Source of the DNA: an uncultured Anaerolineaceae bacterium
Lineage (GTDB): Bacteria; Chloroflexota; Anaerolineae; Anaerolineales; Anaerolineaceae
Assembly: GCA_937894825.1 (NCBI GenBank)
Contig: CALCQT010000501.1
Location: 1-13,070, forward strand
Reading direction: 5' to 3'
DNA: 13,070 nucleotides
Shown: positions 1 through 5,823 of the stretch, in pieces
How the letters are laid out: each line of letters opens with the position of its first letter
Position numbering within the stretch: the stretch's first letter is position 1
Translations under genes and position numbers: made by a program
The notes under the pieces: model-generated
Seen by the model: only the letters and a program-made list of their open reading frames with translations
The model's database searches: none
What the model was told of the DNA's origin: nothing

Positions 1-18
1 ACGACGCTCTTCCGATCT
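1..18. other. Illumina adapter remnant at contig end
   Basis: The first 18 bases, ACGACGCTCTTCCGATCT, equal the 3' end of the standard TruSeq read-1 adapter. They are therefore sequencing artefact and not organism DNA. Genomic sequence starts at about position 19. The open frame of the first gene runs straight into this boundary, which confirms that the gene is cut by the contig end rather than starting here. Confidence 0.95.
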
Positions 19-20
19 AT

Positions 21-494
21 CGTGAAACTGCGATGATCAGCCCGGTTACTTTTGAATATTCCAAAAATTCCGGTGTAAAGAAAGTGATCAGCGGTCCGGG
101 CGGCTGTGAATGGGATTACCGCGCGTATGGGAACGGCACTTTCGTGTGGCCGTCGGCGAATCATACGCTGACCGGGAATGATTTCTGGTCCGGACACATG
201 GGAATTGATCTTGGCACAGTGGAAGGCGGCCCGATCTACGCCTCAGACAGCGGTACGGTGATCTATGCCGGCCCAATCAGCGGCGGCTATGGGATCATGG
301 TTATGTTGGATCATGGCAACGGCTATCAGTCGCTATATGCTCACTTGAGCGGAACGGCAGTCGGCTGCGGTCAGGCGGTTTCACAGGGACAGGTGATTGC
401 GTATGGCGGCAGTACCGGCAATTCGACCGGCCCTCACTTGCATTTTGAAGTCCGCTATGGCGGCGGTTATGTCAACCCCTGGAACGTTTTGTAA
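21..494 (+). CDS. M23 family metallopeptidase, 5'-truncated
   Basis: This is the C-terminal part of a LytM/M23 zinc endopeptidase, a family that cuts peptide crosslinks of peptidoglycan outside the cytoplasm. Counting from the ATG at 33, the metal-binding HMGID motif gives H55 and D59. A YAH motif lies at 102-104. The HLHFEV motif at 135-140 supplies the catalytic and third zinc-ligand histidines. The family's usual glycine-rich beta strands lie between these motifs. The frame stays open upstream of ATG 33 to the adapter junction, with codons for R, E, T and A, so the true start and any signal peptide or LysM/SH3 domain are missing. I annotate from the first full genomic codon. The activity class is clear, but the exact bond cleaved is not. 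Confidence 0.85.
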   Translation, partial: RETAMISPVTFEYSKNSGVKKVISGPGGCEWDYRAYGNGTFVWPSANHTLTGNDFWSGHMGIDLGTVEGGPIYASDSGTVIYAGPISGGYGIMVMLDHGNGYQSLYAHLSGTAVGCGQAVSQGQVIAYGGSTGNSTGPHLHFEVRYGGGYVNPWNVL

Positions 495-502
495 TTGAGG
501 AA

Positions 503-553
503 ATGTGGTTTTTAATATTTTCGCGCTCTGCGCGAAAATATTAAAAACCACAT
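503..553. terminator. 24-bp perfect hairpin between convergent genes
   Basis: Bases 503-526 pair without mismatch to 530-553 across a TCT loop. The structure lies between the stop of the M23 gene (494, plus strand) and the stop of the rsmF-like gene (559, minus strand), the expected place for a bidirectional terminator. The stem base is AT-rich (TTTTTAATATTTT) and its tip is GC-rich (CGCGC). No T-run follows on either strand, so it is not a textbook intrinsic terminator, although the A/T-rich lower stem could serve that role. Confidence 0.6.
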
Positions 554-558
554 AGTAT

Positions 559-2043
559 CTATTTATTAAAATTCCGGATTTTCTCTCCTCCCACGCGTCC
601 GCAGCCCAAAAACACCCCGAAATCATCGATCATCAACAGAATACTTCCCTTGGGATATCCGCTCTCCAGCCGCAGGTCTTCTCCGCGCAGCCAGGCCGCT
701 GTCTGTCCGTCGTCCAACCGGAACAGCTGGTTGGTGAAAACGGGGAAAAAGCGCGCGACCCAGTCGTCGTCCGGAATCCATCCGCCGCCTGAGGCGGCCG
801 TGGCCAGGCGCATCCCGGCGGATTTGCAGGGAATATCACTGAAGGTGCTGAGATATCGTTCCGGCAGCGCCCAAACTTCGTTCCCCCGCTGCCATAAAAC
901 GGCTTCACTTTCTGTTAGGCATGTCTCCAGTTCACAATGGAATTGGTCTGCGAACCAGTCCAGGATGTCCTGCCGGGAGGACCTGCCGAGCTCGCTGAAG
1001 CCGCTCTTCTCCCAGGCGCGATTGGGCAGTTCCGTGTTGCTTGTCCCGAAGGCCTCTTTTTTCCAAATCAGCGCGGCATAGAAACCGGCGGTATCGTAGC
1101 GGTGCGGCCAGAAACGCAGTGTTCCGGCCAATGAATCGTCAAAAATCTGATCTCCTGCACGGGTGACTCCCGGGGCGGGGTGCGGAATCAGCTTGTTCGC
1201 GTTTTCGACCTGAATTAGATTTCCATACCGTTTGATCATCTGATTCACCACTGCTTCATCCTCTTGAACGGATAGCGTACAGGTGGAATAGACCACCTGC
1301 CCGCCGGGTTTCAGTGCTTTGAGCGCCGAATCCAGCAGCGCGGTCTGGCGCTGCGCCAGCGCTTCCTCTTCCCGTTCCGTGATTGGGCGTAAAGGGTGCG
1401 ACTCGATTGACACCAGACTCTGCATGCTGCAGGGCGCGTCCAGCAGGATCAGGTCAAAGGTTTCCGGGTACCAATTGCCGAAATTTTCGCCCGGAAAGGC
1501 CGTCACCAGATGACTGAGGACGCCCCATTTTTTCAAAACGTTTTTCAGCGCGCCGATTCGGGACGGGCTGGAGTCGTTGGCCAGGATCAGTCCTTTGTCT
1601 CCGCTGCGAGCACAGAGGTGGGTGGTCTTCCCGCCCGGCGAGGCGGCCATGTCCAAGATGAGCGGCCGTTGTGCCATGATTTCGGATGAAAAAAGGACCC
1701 CCGGCAGCATGGAGGCGCTGTCCTGAATGTAATACTGTCCGGTGCGGTGCTCCACGGTCTGACCGGGAGAAATCTCCCCCGCGCGGATCTTGTAGCCTTC
1801 CGGGCAGAAAACGACCGGGTCCGTTTGCCAGCCGTAACGGCACGCGATCGTCTCCACATCCTGTGCGGTGATTTTTTGCGGATTGATGCGGAAGGCCCGC
1901 TCGAGCGGCCGGGAGAAACTGGCTTCAATTGCGCTCAGTTCATCTTCCGGAACGAGTGGTTTGAATTTCTCCCAGGCGGCCTCAAAGGCGTCCTGGCGCG
2001 GGGTGTCGCTTTTTTCAGGGGTTCGAATTTTTTTCTTCGCCAT
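559..2043 (-). CDS. rsmF: RsmF/NOL1-NOP2-Sun family rRNA (cytosine-C5) methyltransferase
   Basis: This is an SAM-dependent RNA m5C methyltransferase of 494 aa, similar in length to E. coli RsmF, which modifies C1407 of 16S rRNA. Counting from ATG 2043, the N-terminal RsmF-like part spans about 45-115 (RPLERAFRIN, EHRTGQYYIQDSASMLP). The SAM loop DMAASPGGKTTHL is at 131-143. Motif IV LDAPCS has C205, and motif VI YSTCTL has C255, the expected nucleophile. A C-terminal region of about 150 residues ending in GCGRV resembles the RsmF PUA-like RNA-binding tail. After PCS the usual GEGT-type sequence is replaced by MQSLVS, so the exact target base is uncertain. An in-frame TTG at 2076 would add 11 residues; I prefer ATG 2043 because MAKKK is a natural start. 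Either start overlaps the upstream methyltransferase gene, which implies coupled translation. Confidence 0.85.
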   Translation of the reverse strand: MAKKKIRTPEKSDTPRQDAFEAAWEKFKPLVPEDELSAIEASFSRPLERAFRINPQKITAQDVETIACRYGWQTDPVVFCPEGYKIRAGEISPGQTVEHRTGQYYIQDSASMLPGVLFSSEIMAQRPLILDMAASPGGKTTHLCARSGDKGLILANDSSPSRIGALKNVLKKWGVLSHLVTAFPGENFGNWYPETFDLILLDAPCSMQSLVSIESHPLRPITEREEEALAQRQTALLDSALKALKPGGQVVYSTCTLSVQEDEAVVNQMIKRYGNLIQVENANKLIPHPAPGVTRAGDQIFDDSLAGTLRFWPHRYDTAGFYAALIWKKEAFGTSNTELPNRAWEKSGFSELGRSSRQDILDWFADQFHCELETCLTESEAVLWQRGNEVWALPERYLSTFSDIPCKSAGMRLATAASGGGWIPDDDWVARFFPVFTNQLFRLDDGQTAAWLRGEDLRLESGYPKGSILLMIDDFGVFLGCGRVGGEKIRNFNK

Positions 2044-2860
2044 ATTTCCGGATACAGAATACCATTTCCTTTTCAATTTCCAGTGGGATCACGGTCCAGT
2101 CTTCCCCTTTGACGGCGTCGTCAATCAGCCGGCGCTGGCGGTCCCGCATTTGATGCTGACCGGTCAGATTTTCGGAGGGCAGGCTGACGACGATCCAATT
2201 GGTCTGCAGCCGGCGGAAAAATTCCGCGCAGCTGCCCTTGCGGCGCGCTTCAAAGCGGTGTGCTTCCTTGAAAAAGAAAGTCACCTCGGTTTGTTCCTGC
2301 GGTGGTTCCAACAGAATGTCCCGCACGAAGGCCAGCGGCGGCAAGCCCCAGGCGCGCAGGAAGCATTGGATCAGCGCAACGCGCGGGGAATGAAGATCAT
2401 AGGCTCGATAGACAACAGTCTCCGGCAGATTCATCCAGGGGATAGCGAACGGGTTCATTGCGCAGGCCAGATCCTGAATGCTGTTCGGCAGCCCCGTGAC
2501 GTCAAAGATCTGACGGTAAAAACGCTCCATGACCGGAATCCGTTCTTTCGAGGAAGTATGGGCCGCCAGCATCTCCAGGCACCAGACCCGCAGCGCCGCC
2601 ACCCCGCCGGCCTGCGCTGCGGCAAGCGTTCGCTGTGCTTGCGCATAGTCAGGATCGCCCAGATACGGGGCGATGATCTGATGCAATTTTTCGCGGGCGT
2701 TTTTTTCAGCTGTCTTCAGATCTTTGGCCCGAGATAGCTCGCGGCGCAGCAGATCCTTCACCGTCTCCGCGGGCATGTTCAGATCGCGATACTTCCGGTT
2801 CTCCAGAATCCGGGCGATGATTTTGTCAATGTCAACTGTGTCCGGGCTTAGCGCGTTCAT
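2015..2860 (-). CDS. Diverged Rmt/Arm-family 16S rRNA methyltransferase paralogue
   Basis: This 281-aa protein has the same architecture as the 16S rRNA (guanine-1405-N7) methyltransferases of the RmtB type. It has a helical N-terminal domain (about 10-105, including ILENRKYRDL), then HTSSKERIPVMERFYRQIF at 101-119 and a Rossmann-like core. The core is altered: the SAM loop reads DLACAMNPFA (130-139) where relatives have DLACGxNPxA. The SFPxxSxGGRxKGM segment of active members is replaced by VSLPSENLTGQHQM (225-238). An FK pair (197-198) and the C-terminal strand EMVFCIRK (265-272) remain. It is a tandem neighbour of the more canonical copy upstream, with ATGA overlap (2857-2860). It could be a changed-specificity enzyme or an inactive partner; the reading frame is intact, so I do not call it a pseudogene. 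Confidence 0.75.
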   Translation of the reverse strand: MNALSPDTVDIDKIIARILENRKYRDLNMPAETVKDLLRRELSRAKDLKTAEKNAREKLHQIIAPYLGDPDYAQAQRTLAAAQAGGVAALRVWCLEMLAAHTSSKERIPVMERFYRQIFDVTGLPNSIQDLACAMNPFAIPWMNLPETVVYRAYDLHSPRVALIQCFLRAWGLPPLAFVRDILLEPPQEQTEVTFFFKEAHRFEARRKGSCAEFFRRLQTNWIVVSLPSENLTGQHQMRDRQRRLIDDAVKGEDWTVIPLEIEKEMVFCIRKYGEEKNSNP

Positions 2861-3666
2861 TTTCTTTCCAGCAGGAAGACCAATTCATAAGAAATCGGCA
2901 GTTTTTTAAATTGCCAAACGTCCGGATCAACGATCTCCAGAAAATGAGCTTCATAATTCCGCGGCATCCCTTTGGCGCGTCCGCCGATGCTGAGCGCGGG
3001 AAAGCTGACCACGGCAAATGGAGAACTGATCCGGGACAGGAGTTGTCTCCCGGCGGCTTTGTCCAATTGTTCCAGACAGGGGATGGTCTTCAGCAGCAGC
3101 GTCAGTTTAGCCTGGCTTTCCGGGTAGCTATCGATCAGGTCCAGCTGTCTTGCCCCTCCCTGAATTCCCATCGCGGCGAAAAAAGCGTTAATCAGCCGCA
3201 CCATGTCTTCATAAACGTCACAGGCATCATAAACAAAGTTTTCCTGAAGCGGCATCCACGGAATCGCGAACGGGTTGAAGCCGCAGGCCAGATCCAGCAC
3301 AGACCCGATTCGGGGCAGGCGGGAAAAGATCTCCCCATAAAAATCATCCAGATGCGGCAGCCGTTCGCGGGTGGAGACATGCATGTTCATCAGTTCACGG
3401 CAACGGGATTTCAACATCTCTTGATCCTGCAACTGAAATTCATCCATTGCTGTCAGCAGGCTTTCGGGGCGTTTTCGTTCAATTCGATAGGCGCCGCCAA
3501 CCTGATAAAGCTTTGATTTCACGTTCTTGACGATTTCTTTCGGGTTATTTGAATTCTGCAGCTCGCGTTTCGTCACGCGCAGCACCAGCGCCGGATCCAT
3601 CCCCTGGAAATTCTTTGCTTTCAGCACTTCCTCCGCCAGCGCTTGCGGATCCAGCTCAGTCGGCAT
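2857..3666 (-). CDS. Rmt/Arm-type 16S rRNA (guanine-N7) methyltransferase homologue
   Basis: This 269-aa protein shows the complete motif set of the aminoglycoside-resistance methyltransferases that make m7G1405 in the ribosomal A site. A helical N-terminal domain contains KSKLYQVGGAY (50-60; RmtB has a matching LHGICGAY). It is followed by HVSTRERLPHLDDFYGEIF (96-114), the SAM loop VLDLACGFNPFA (123-134), an acidic residue after strand 2 (ACD, 148-150), LLKTIPCLEQ (191-200) and SFPALSIGGRAKGM (221-234). The start ATG lies inside the end of tgt (11-bp overlap), and the stop overlaps the next start by ATGA. It sits among housekeeping RNA-modification genes, with no transposase nearby, so it appears to be a resident gene. 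G1405 is inferred as the target from the family; whether the enzyme confers resistance cannot be read from sequence. Confidence 0.8.
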   Translation of the reverse strand: MPTELDPQALAEEVLKAKNFQGMDPALVLRVTKRELQNSNNPKEIVKNVKSKLYQVGGAYRIERKRPESLLTAMDEFQLQDQEMLKSRCRELMNMHVSTRERLPHLDDFYGEIFSRLPRIGSVLDLACGFNPFAIPWMPLQENFVYDACDVYEDMVRLINAFFAAMGIQGGARQLDLIDSYPESQAKLTLLLKTIPCLEQLDKAAGRQLLSRISSPFAVVSFPALSIGGRAKGMPRNYEAHFLEIVDPDVWQFKKLPISYELVFLLERK

Positions 3667-4792
3667 GAAGTCTTTCCCGCAAAAGTTCTGTCAGCCGCGT
3701 CATGAAGCGCAGATTGTGGATGGTGGCCAGGCGTGGGAAAAGCGTGTCGTTCATCTTGAACAGATGGCGCAGATAGCCGAGCGAATAGCGGCTGCAGGTC
3801 AGGCAGTCGCAGCCGGGGGAGATGGGCTGCGAAGAACGGATGTATTTTTCATCCTGAATATAACGATACGCCCACCAATTGTCCGAGAAGGATGGGTTTT
3901 CCTCTCGCAGTGTGTACAGCCGCCCGTGTCTTGCGTCGCGGGTGGGCATGGCGCTGTCAAAAATCTCATAGCCCAGTTGGGCGCAGCGCTGCACATTTTC
4001 CGGATGTCCGATGCCGAGGGCATGGATTGGGAATTGGGGCGGGATCATTTCCCGCACGAATTGCAGGATGTCGTAGAGCAGGTTACCGTCTCCATCCAGC
4101 GGCCAGCCGCCGAACCCGAAGCCATCAAAGCCGATTTCCAGCAGCGCTTCCGCACATTGTTTGCGCAGCTCGAACGAGCCGCCGCCCTGAATGGCCGCGA
4201 AAAGTTTCGGCGCGGCGCCTGAGAATCGCTTCTGCCCCAGCAGCCGCTGAAATTCCTGCTTGCAGCGCGCTGCCCAGGCGATGGTGCGCTGCACCGAGAG
4301 CCGCTGGTCAGCTTCCGGATCATCCGGATGGGTGCATTGGTCCAGACAGATCAGGACGTCGGCGCCGTAAGACATCTGCAGCTGGATCGTTTTCTCGGCG
4401 GTCAGTTGCAGTTTGCGTTTGGAATTCTCCGGGAAAATCAGGATGCCGCTGTCGGTCATTTTGCCGAATTTGCTGTTTTCCCGGATCAGTGAATAAGCCT
4501 GAAATCCGCCCGAATCCGTGACGATGGGTTTCTCCCAGCCGCTCATGCGGTGTAGCCCACCCAGCGATTGAACGGTCACGCTGCCCGGCTTTTGCATCAG
4601 GTGATAGGTGTTCATCACCAGCCCCTGCACACCGGCAGCCTCCAGATCGGCCGCGTCCGCGCTGCGAACCATGCCATAGGTTGCGTCAGGCAGAAAAACG
4701 GGAAAATCCAGCCGGCCGTGCGGCAGGTCGATTCCTTTGGAAATATCCCCGTGGGGATCGATTTCCACGAGCGGGTTTTCAGTCTTATTCAT
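3656..4792 (-). CDS. tgt: Divergent tRNA-guanine transglycosylase
   Basis: This 378-aa enzyme should exchange guanine-34 of GUN-anticodon tRNAs for a 7-deazaguanine base (preQ1 in most bacteria), the entry to queuosine. Visible family motifs are MNTYHL (60-65), TDSGGFQ with D93, FDSAMPTRDARHG with D279 as the expected nucleophile, and a zinc site of CDCLTC (C328, C330, C333) plus H359 in TIHNLRF. It is unusual in several normally strict places. The base-binding loop GGLAVGE/GGLSVGE reads GGWPLDGD (228-235). The DECTP segment reads DQCTHP (151-156). The MPVGTxGTVK segment reads LPDATYGMVR (34-43). All catalytic residues remain, so it is probably active, perhaps on a different base or tRNA set. 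It starts 7 bp after the lipoprotein stop and overlaps the methyltransferase gene. Confidence 0.85.
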   Translation of the reverse strand: MNKTENPLVEIDPHGDISKGIDLPHGRLDFPVFLPDATYGMVRSADAADLEAAGVQGLVMNTYHLMQKPGSVTVQSLGGLHRMSGWEKPIVTDSGGFQAYSLIRENSKFGKMTDSGILIFPENSKRKLQLTAEKTIQLQMSYGADVLICLDQCTHPDDPEADQRLSVQRTIAWAARCKQEFQRLLGQKRFSGAAPKLFAAIQGGGSFELRKQCAEALLEIGFDGFGFGGWPLDGDGNLLYDILQFVREMIPPQFPIHALGIGHPENVQRCAQLGYEIFDSAMPTRDARHGRLYTLREENPSFSDNWWAYRYIQDEKYIRSSQPISPGCDCLTCSRYSLGYLRHLFKMNDTLFPRLATIHNLRFMTRLTELLRERLHAD

Positions 4793-4799
4793 GCTTCAC

Positions 4800-5462
4800 T
4801 TAGGGTATCTGCAGGTTTAAACCCGGCAAAGGCGCTTCATTGAAGTTCAGGTTATTGGCCTGTGCGATCGCTTCCGGATATACATCGCCGAAAGAACAGG
4901 CGATTGTGTAAAAGGTATCTCCCTGCCGGACGGTGTAGCTTGTCGGGTGTGCTGCGGTTGCGCGCGGGCCGTACGCTTCATTCCAGAGCATATCTCCTGG
5001 AATGTTCAGCATTGTGCCGGCTGGCAGGTTGTTTTCATTTTCAAATGAAATATTGTTGACGGAATACAGCGTTACCCAATCGATCCCGAAACGGCGGGCG
5101 ATACATTTGGCGGTTTCGCCGGGCTGCAGCGCGTAGATTTCGGGGATCGATGGCGTCCAGGCGGATAGATCGCTGTTGCCTGCGTCGGTCCAGCTCGGGT
5201 TCCCAATGGCGCCTTCTGTTTCCTGCCCGGTGGTCAGCTCCCGGAATTCGTTGTTCGTCGGGGAAACATTCTCAGACAAGGTAACTGCCGGAGCGCTGCC
5301 GTCATAAGCCTGCCGGGTGGCTTCGAAAAGAATCTCCCGTTCGGGACTGATCGTCGCTTTTTCAAGGGATTGGATCGGGTCCGCGTCTTTGTTTCCGGAA
5401 CATCCAGTCAGGAACAGCAATCCGGCGATGATGATCAGTGAACTGTAGCGTATTCTTTTCAT
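4800..5462 (-). CDS. LysM-domain lipoprotein
   Basis: This 220-aa exported lipoprotein opens with a basic stretch (MKRIRYSS), a hydrophobic segment (9-19) and the lipobox LTGC with C21 as the predicted lipidated residue. About 80 polar, low-complexity residues follow. Two LysM modules come next (about 109-155, IYALQPGETAKCIARRFGI; about 175-220, SYTVRQGDTFYTIACSFGD), so it probably binds cell-wall glycan. Each module carries one cysteine (C120, C189). I chose ATG 5462 because a GAGGAG ribosome site lies 10 bases upstream; the longer frame from 5510 puts charged residues before the signal. It is the first gene of the five-gene minus-strand run. Its link to the RNA-modifying enzymes downstream is positional only. 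Confidence 0.8.
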   Translation of the reverse strand: MKRIRYSSLIIIAGLLFLTGCSGNKDADPIQSLEKATISPEREILFEATRQAYDGSAPAVTLSENVSPTNNEFRELTTGQETEGAIGNPSWTDAGNSDLSAWTPSIPEIYALQPGETAKCIARRFGIDWVTLYSVNNISFENENNLPAGTMLNIPGDMLWNEAYGPRATAAHPTSYTVRQGDTFYTIACSFGDVYPEAIAQANNLNFNEAPLPGLNLQIP

Positions 5463-5552
5463 GATTTTTCGTCTCCTCAAAATTGTTTTCTTAATAATAC
5501 CGTCAATCATAATTGATCATGGCGCCAAAAAGTATGATTCCTCATCAGAAAG

Positions 5553-5595
5553 TCGTTGTTTACTTTTGATACAAAGCATCAAAAGTAAACAACGA
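5553..5595. repeat. 18-bp perfect inverted repeat
   Basis: Bases 5553-5570 are the exact reverse complement of 5578-5595, around a 7-base loop (ACAAAGC). The stem is AT-rich with a GC-richer outer end. It lies about 90 bases upstream of the lipoprotein start and downstream of thrB. It could terminate thrCB transcripts, but no T-run follows on the minus strand. Its style (long, perfect, AT-rich stem) resembles the hairpin at 503-553, although the sequences differ. Confidence 0.7.
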
Positions 5596-5602
5596 GTCTG
5601 TC

Positions 5603-5661
5603 TTTTCGAGCGAAGCGAACGCAGTGTGCGAAGCCGAGCTACGCATTCACTTCGTTCAAAA
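5603..5661. repeat. Imperfect inverted repeat of GCGAAG type
   Basis: The arm TTTTCGAGCGAAGCGAA (5603-5619) is nearly the reverse complement of TTCACTTCGTTCAAAA (5646-5661), and a CGCA/TGCG mini-hairpin lies at 5620-5630. Repeated GCGAAG units make a cruciform-like block. It resembles dispersed palindromic intergenic repeats known in many bacteria, but copy number cannot be judged from one window. Confidence 0.4.
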
Positions 5662-5679
5662 TCCTCAAAGAGTATCATG

Positions 5680-5741
5680 GGTCTGATAACTTCCAGAGGA
5701 CTGCATTATGCAAATTACCTTGTTCTGGAAATTATCAGACC
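5680..5741. repeat. 62-bp element with 18-bp inverted ends
   Basis: Bases 5680-5697 pair with 5724-5741 at 17 of 18 positions (only C5690/A5731 fails). The 26-base centre contains the palindrome TGCATTATGCA (5702-5712). It lies about 80 bases past the thrB stop and might be the thrCB terminator, a structured RNA or a tiny inverted-repeat element. No target-site duplication is evident. Confidence 0.6.
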
Positions 5742-5823
5742 TGATTTACCGATTGAAGATGTCTCGACTTCGCTCGACATTCTACATCCGATAACATTTG
5801 TACTTTCGACACCCTAACCATAA

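Larger units (their letters stand above)
5463..5823. other. Non-coding, repeat-rich intergenic region
   Basis: This is 361 bases between the thrB stop and the lipoprotein start, both on the minus strand. It holds three inverted-repeat structures listed separately and a small TCGACTTCGCTCGA hairpin around 5762-5780. I found no convincing -35/-10 pair for the lipoprotein gene. A plus-strand open frame through the region reads as low-complexity Ser/Arg peptide typical of translated hairpin DNA, so I do not call a gene. Confidence 0.6.

Noticed and set aside
2044..2076. TTG start extending the rsmF-like gene by 11 codons
   Set aside because: It would deepen the overlap with the upstream gene to 62 bases, and the added residues do not look like a family N-terminus; ATG 2043 is simpler.
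1868..2737. 289-codon plus-strand open frame
   Set aside because: It lies antisense to the rsmF-like and second Rmt genes, has low-complexity composition and no family motif; it is a shadow of GC-rich coding DNA.
2015..3666. Recently acquired mobile resistance gene
   Set aside because: No transposase, integrase or terminal repeats adjoin the genes, and overlapping frames with tgt and rsmF point to a resident operon.
5680..5741. Integron attC site
   Set aside because: It lacks the RYYYAAC/GTTRRRY boxes and there is no integrase or cassette structure.
5461..5817. 118-codon plus-strand frame through the repeat region
   Set aside because: The peptide is dominated by Ser/Arg runs produced by hairpin DNA; no ribosome site or family similarity.
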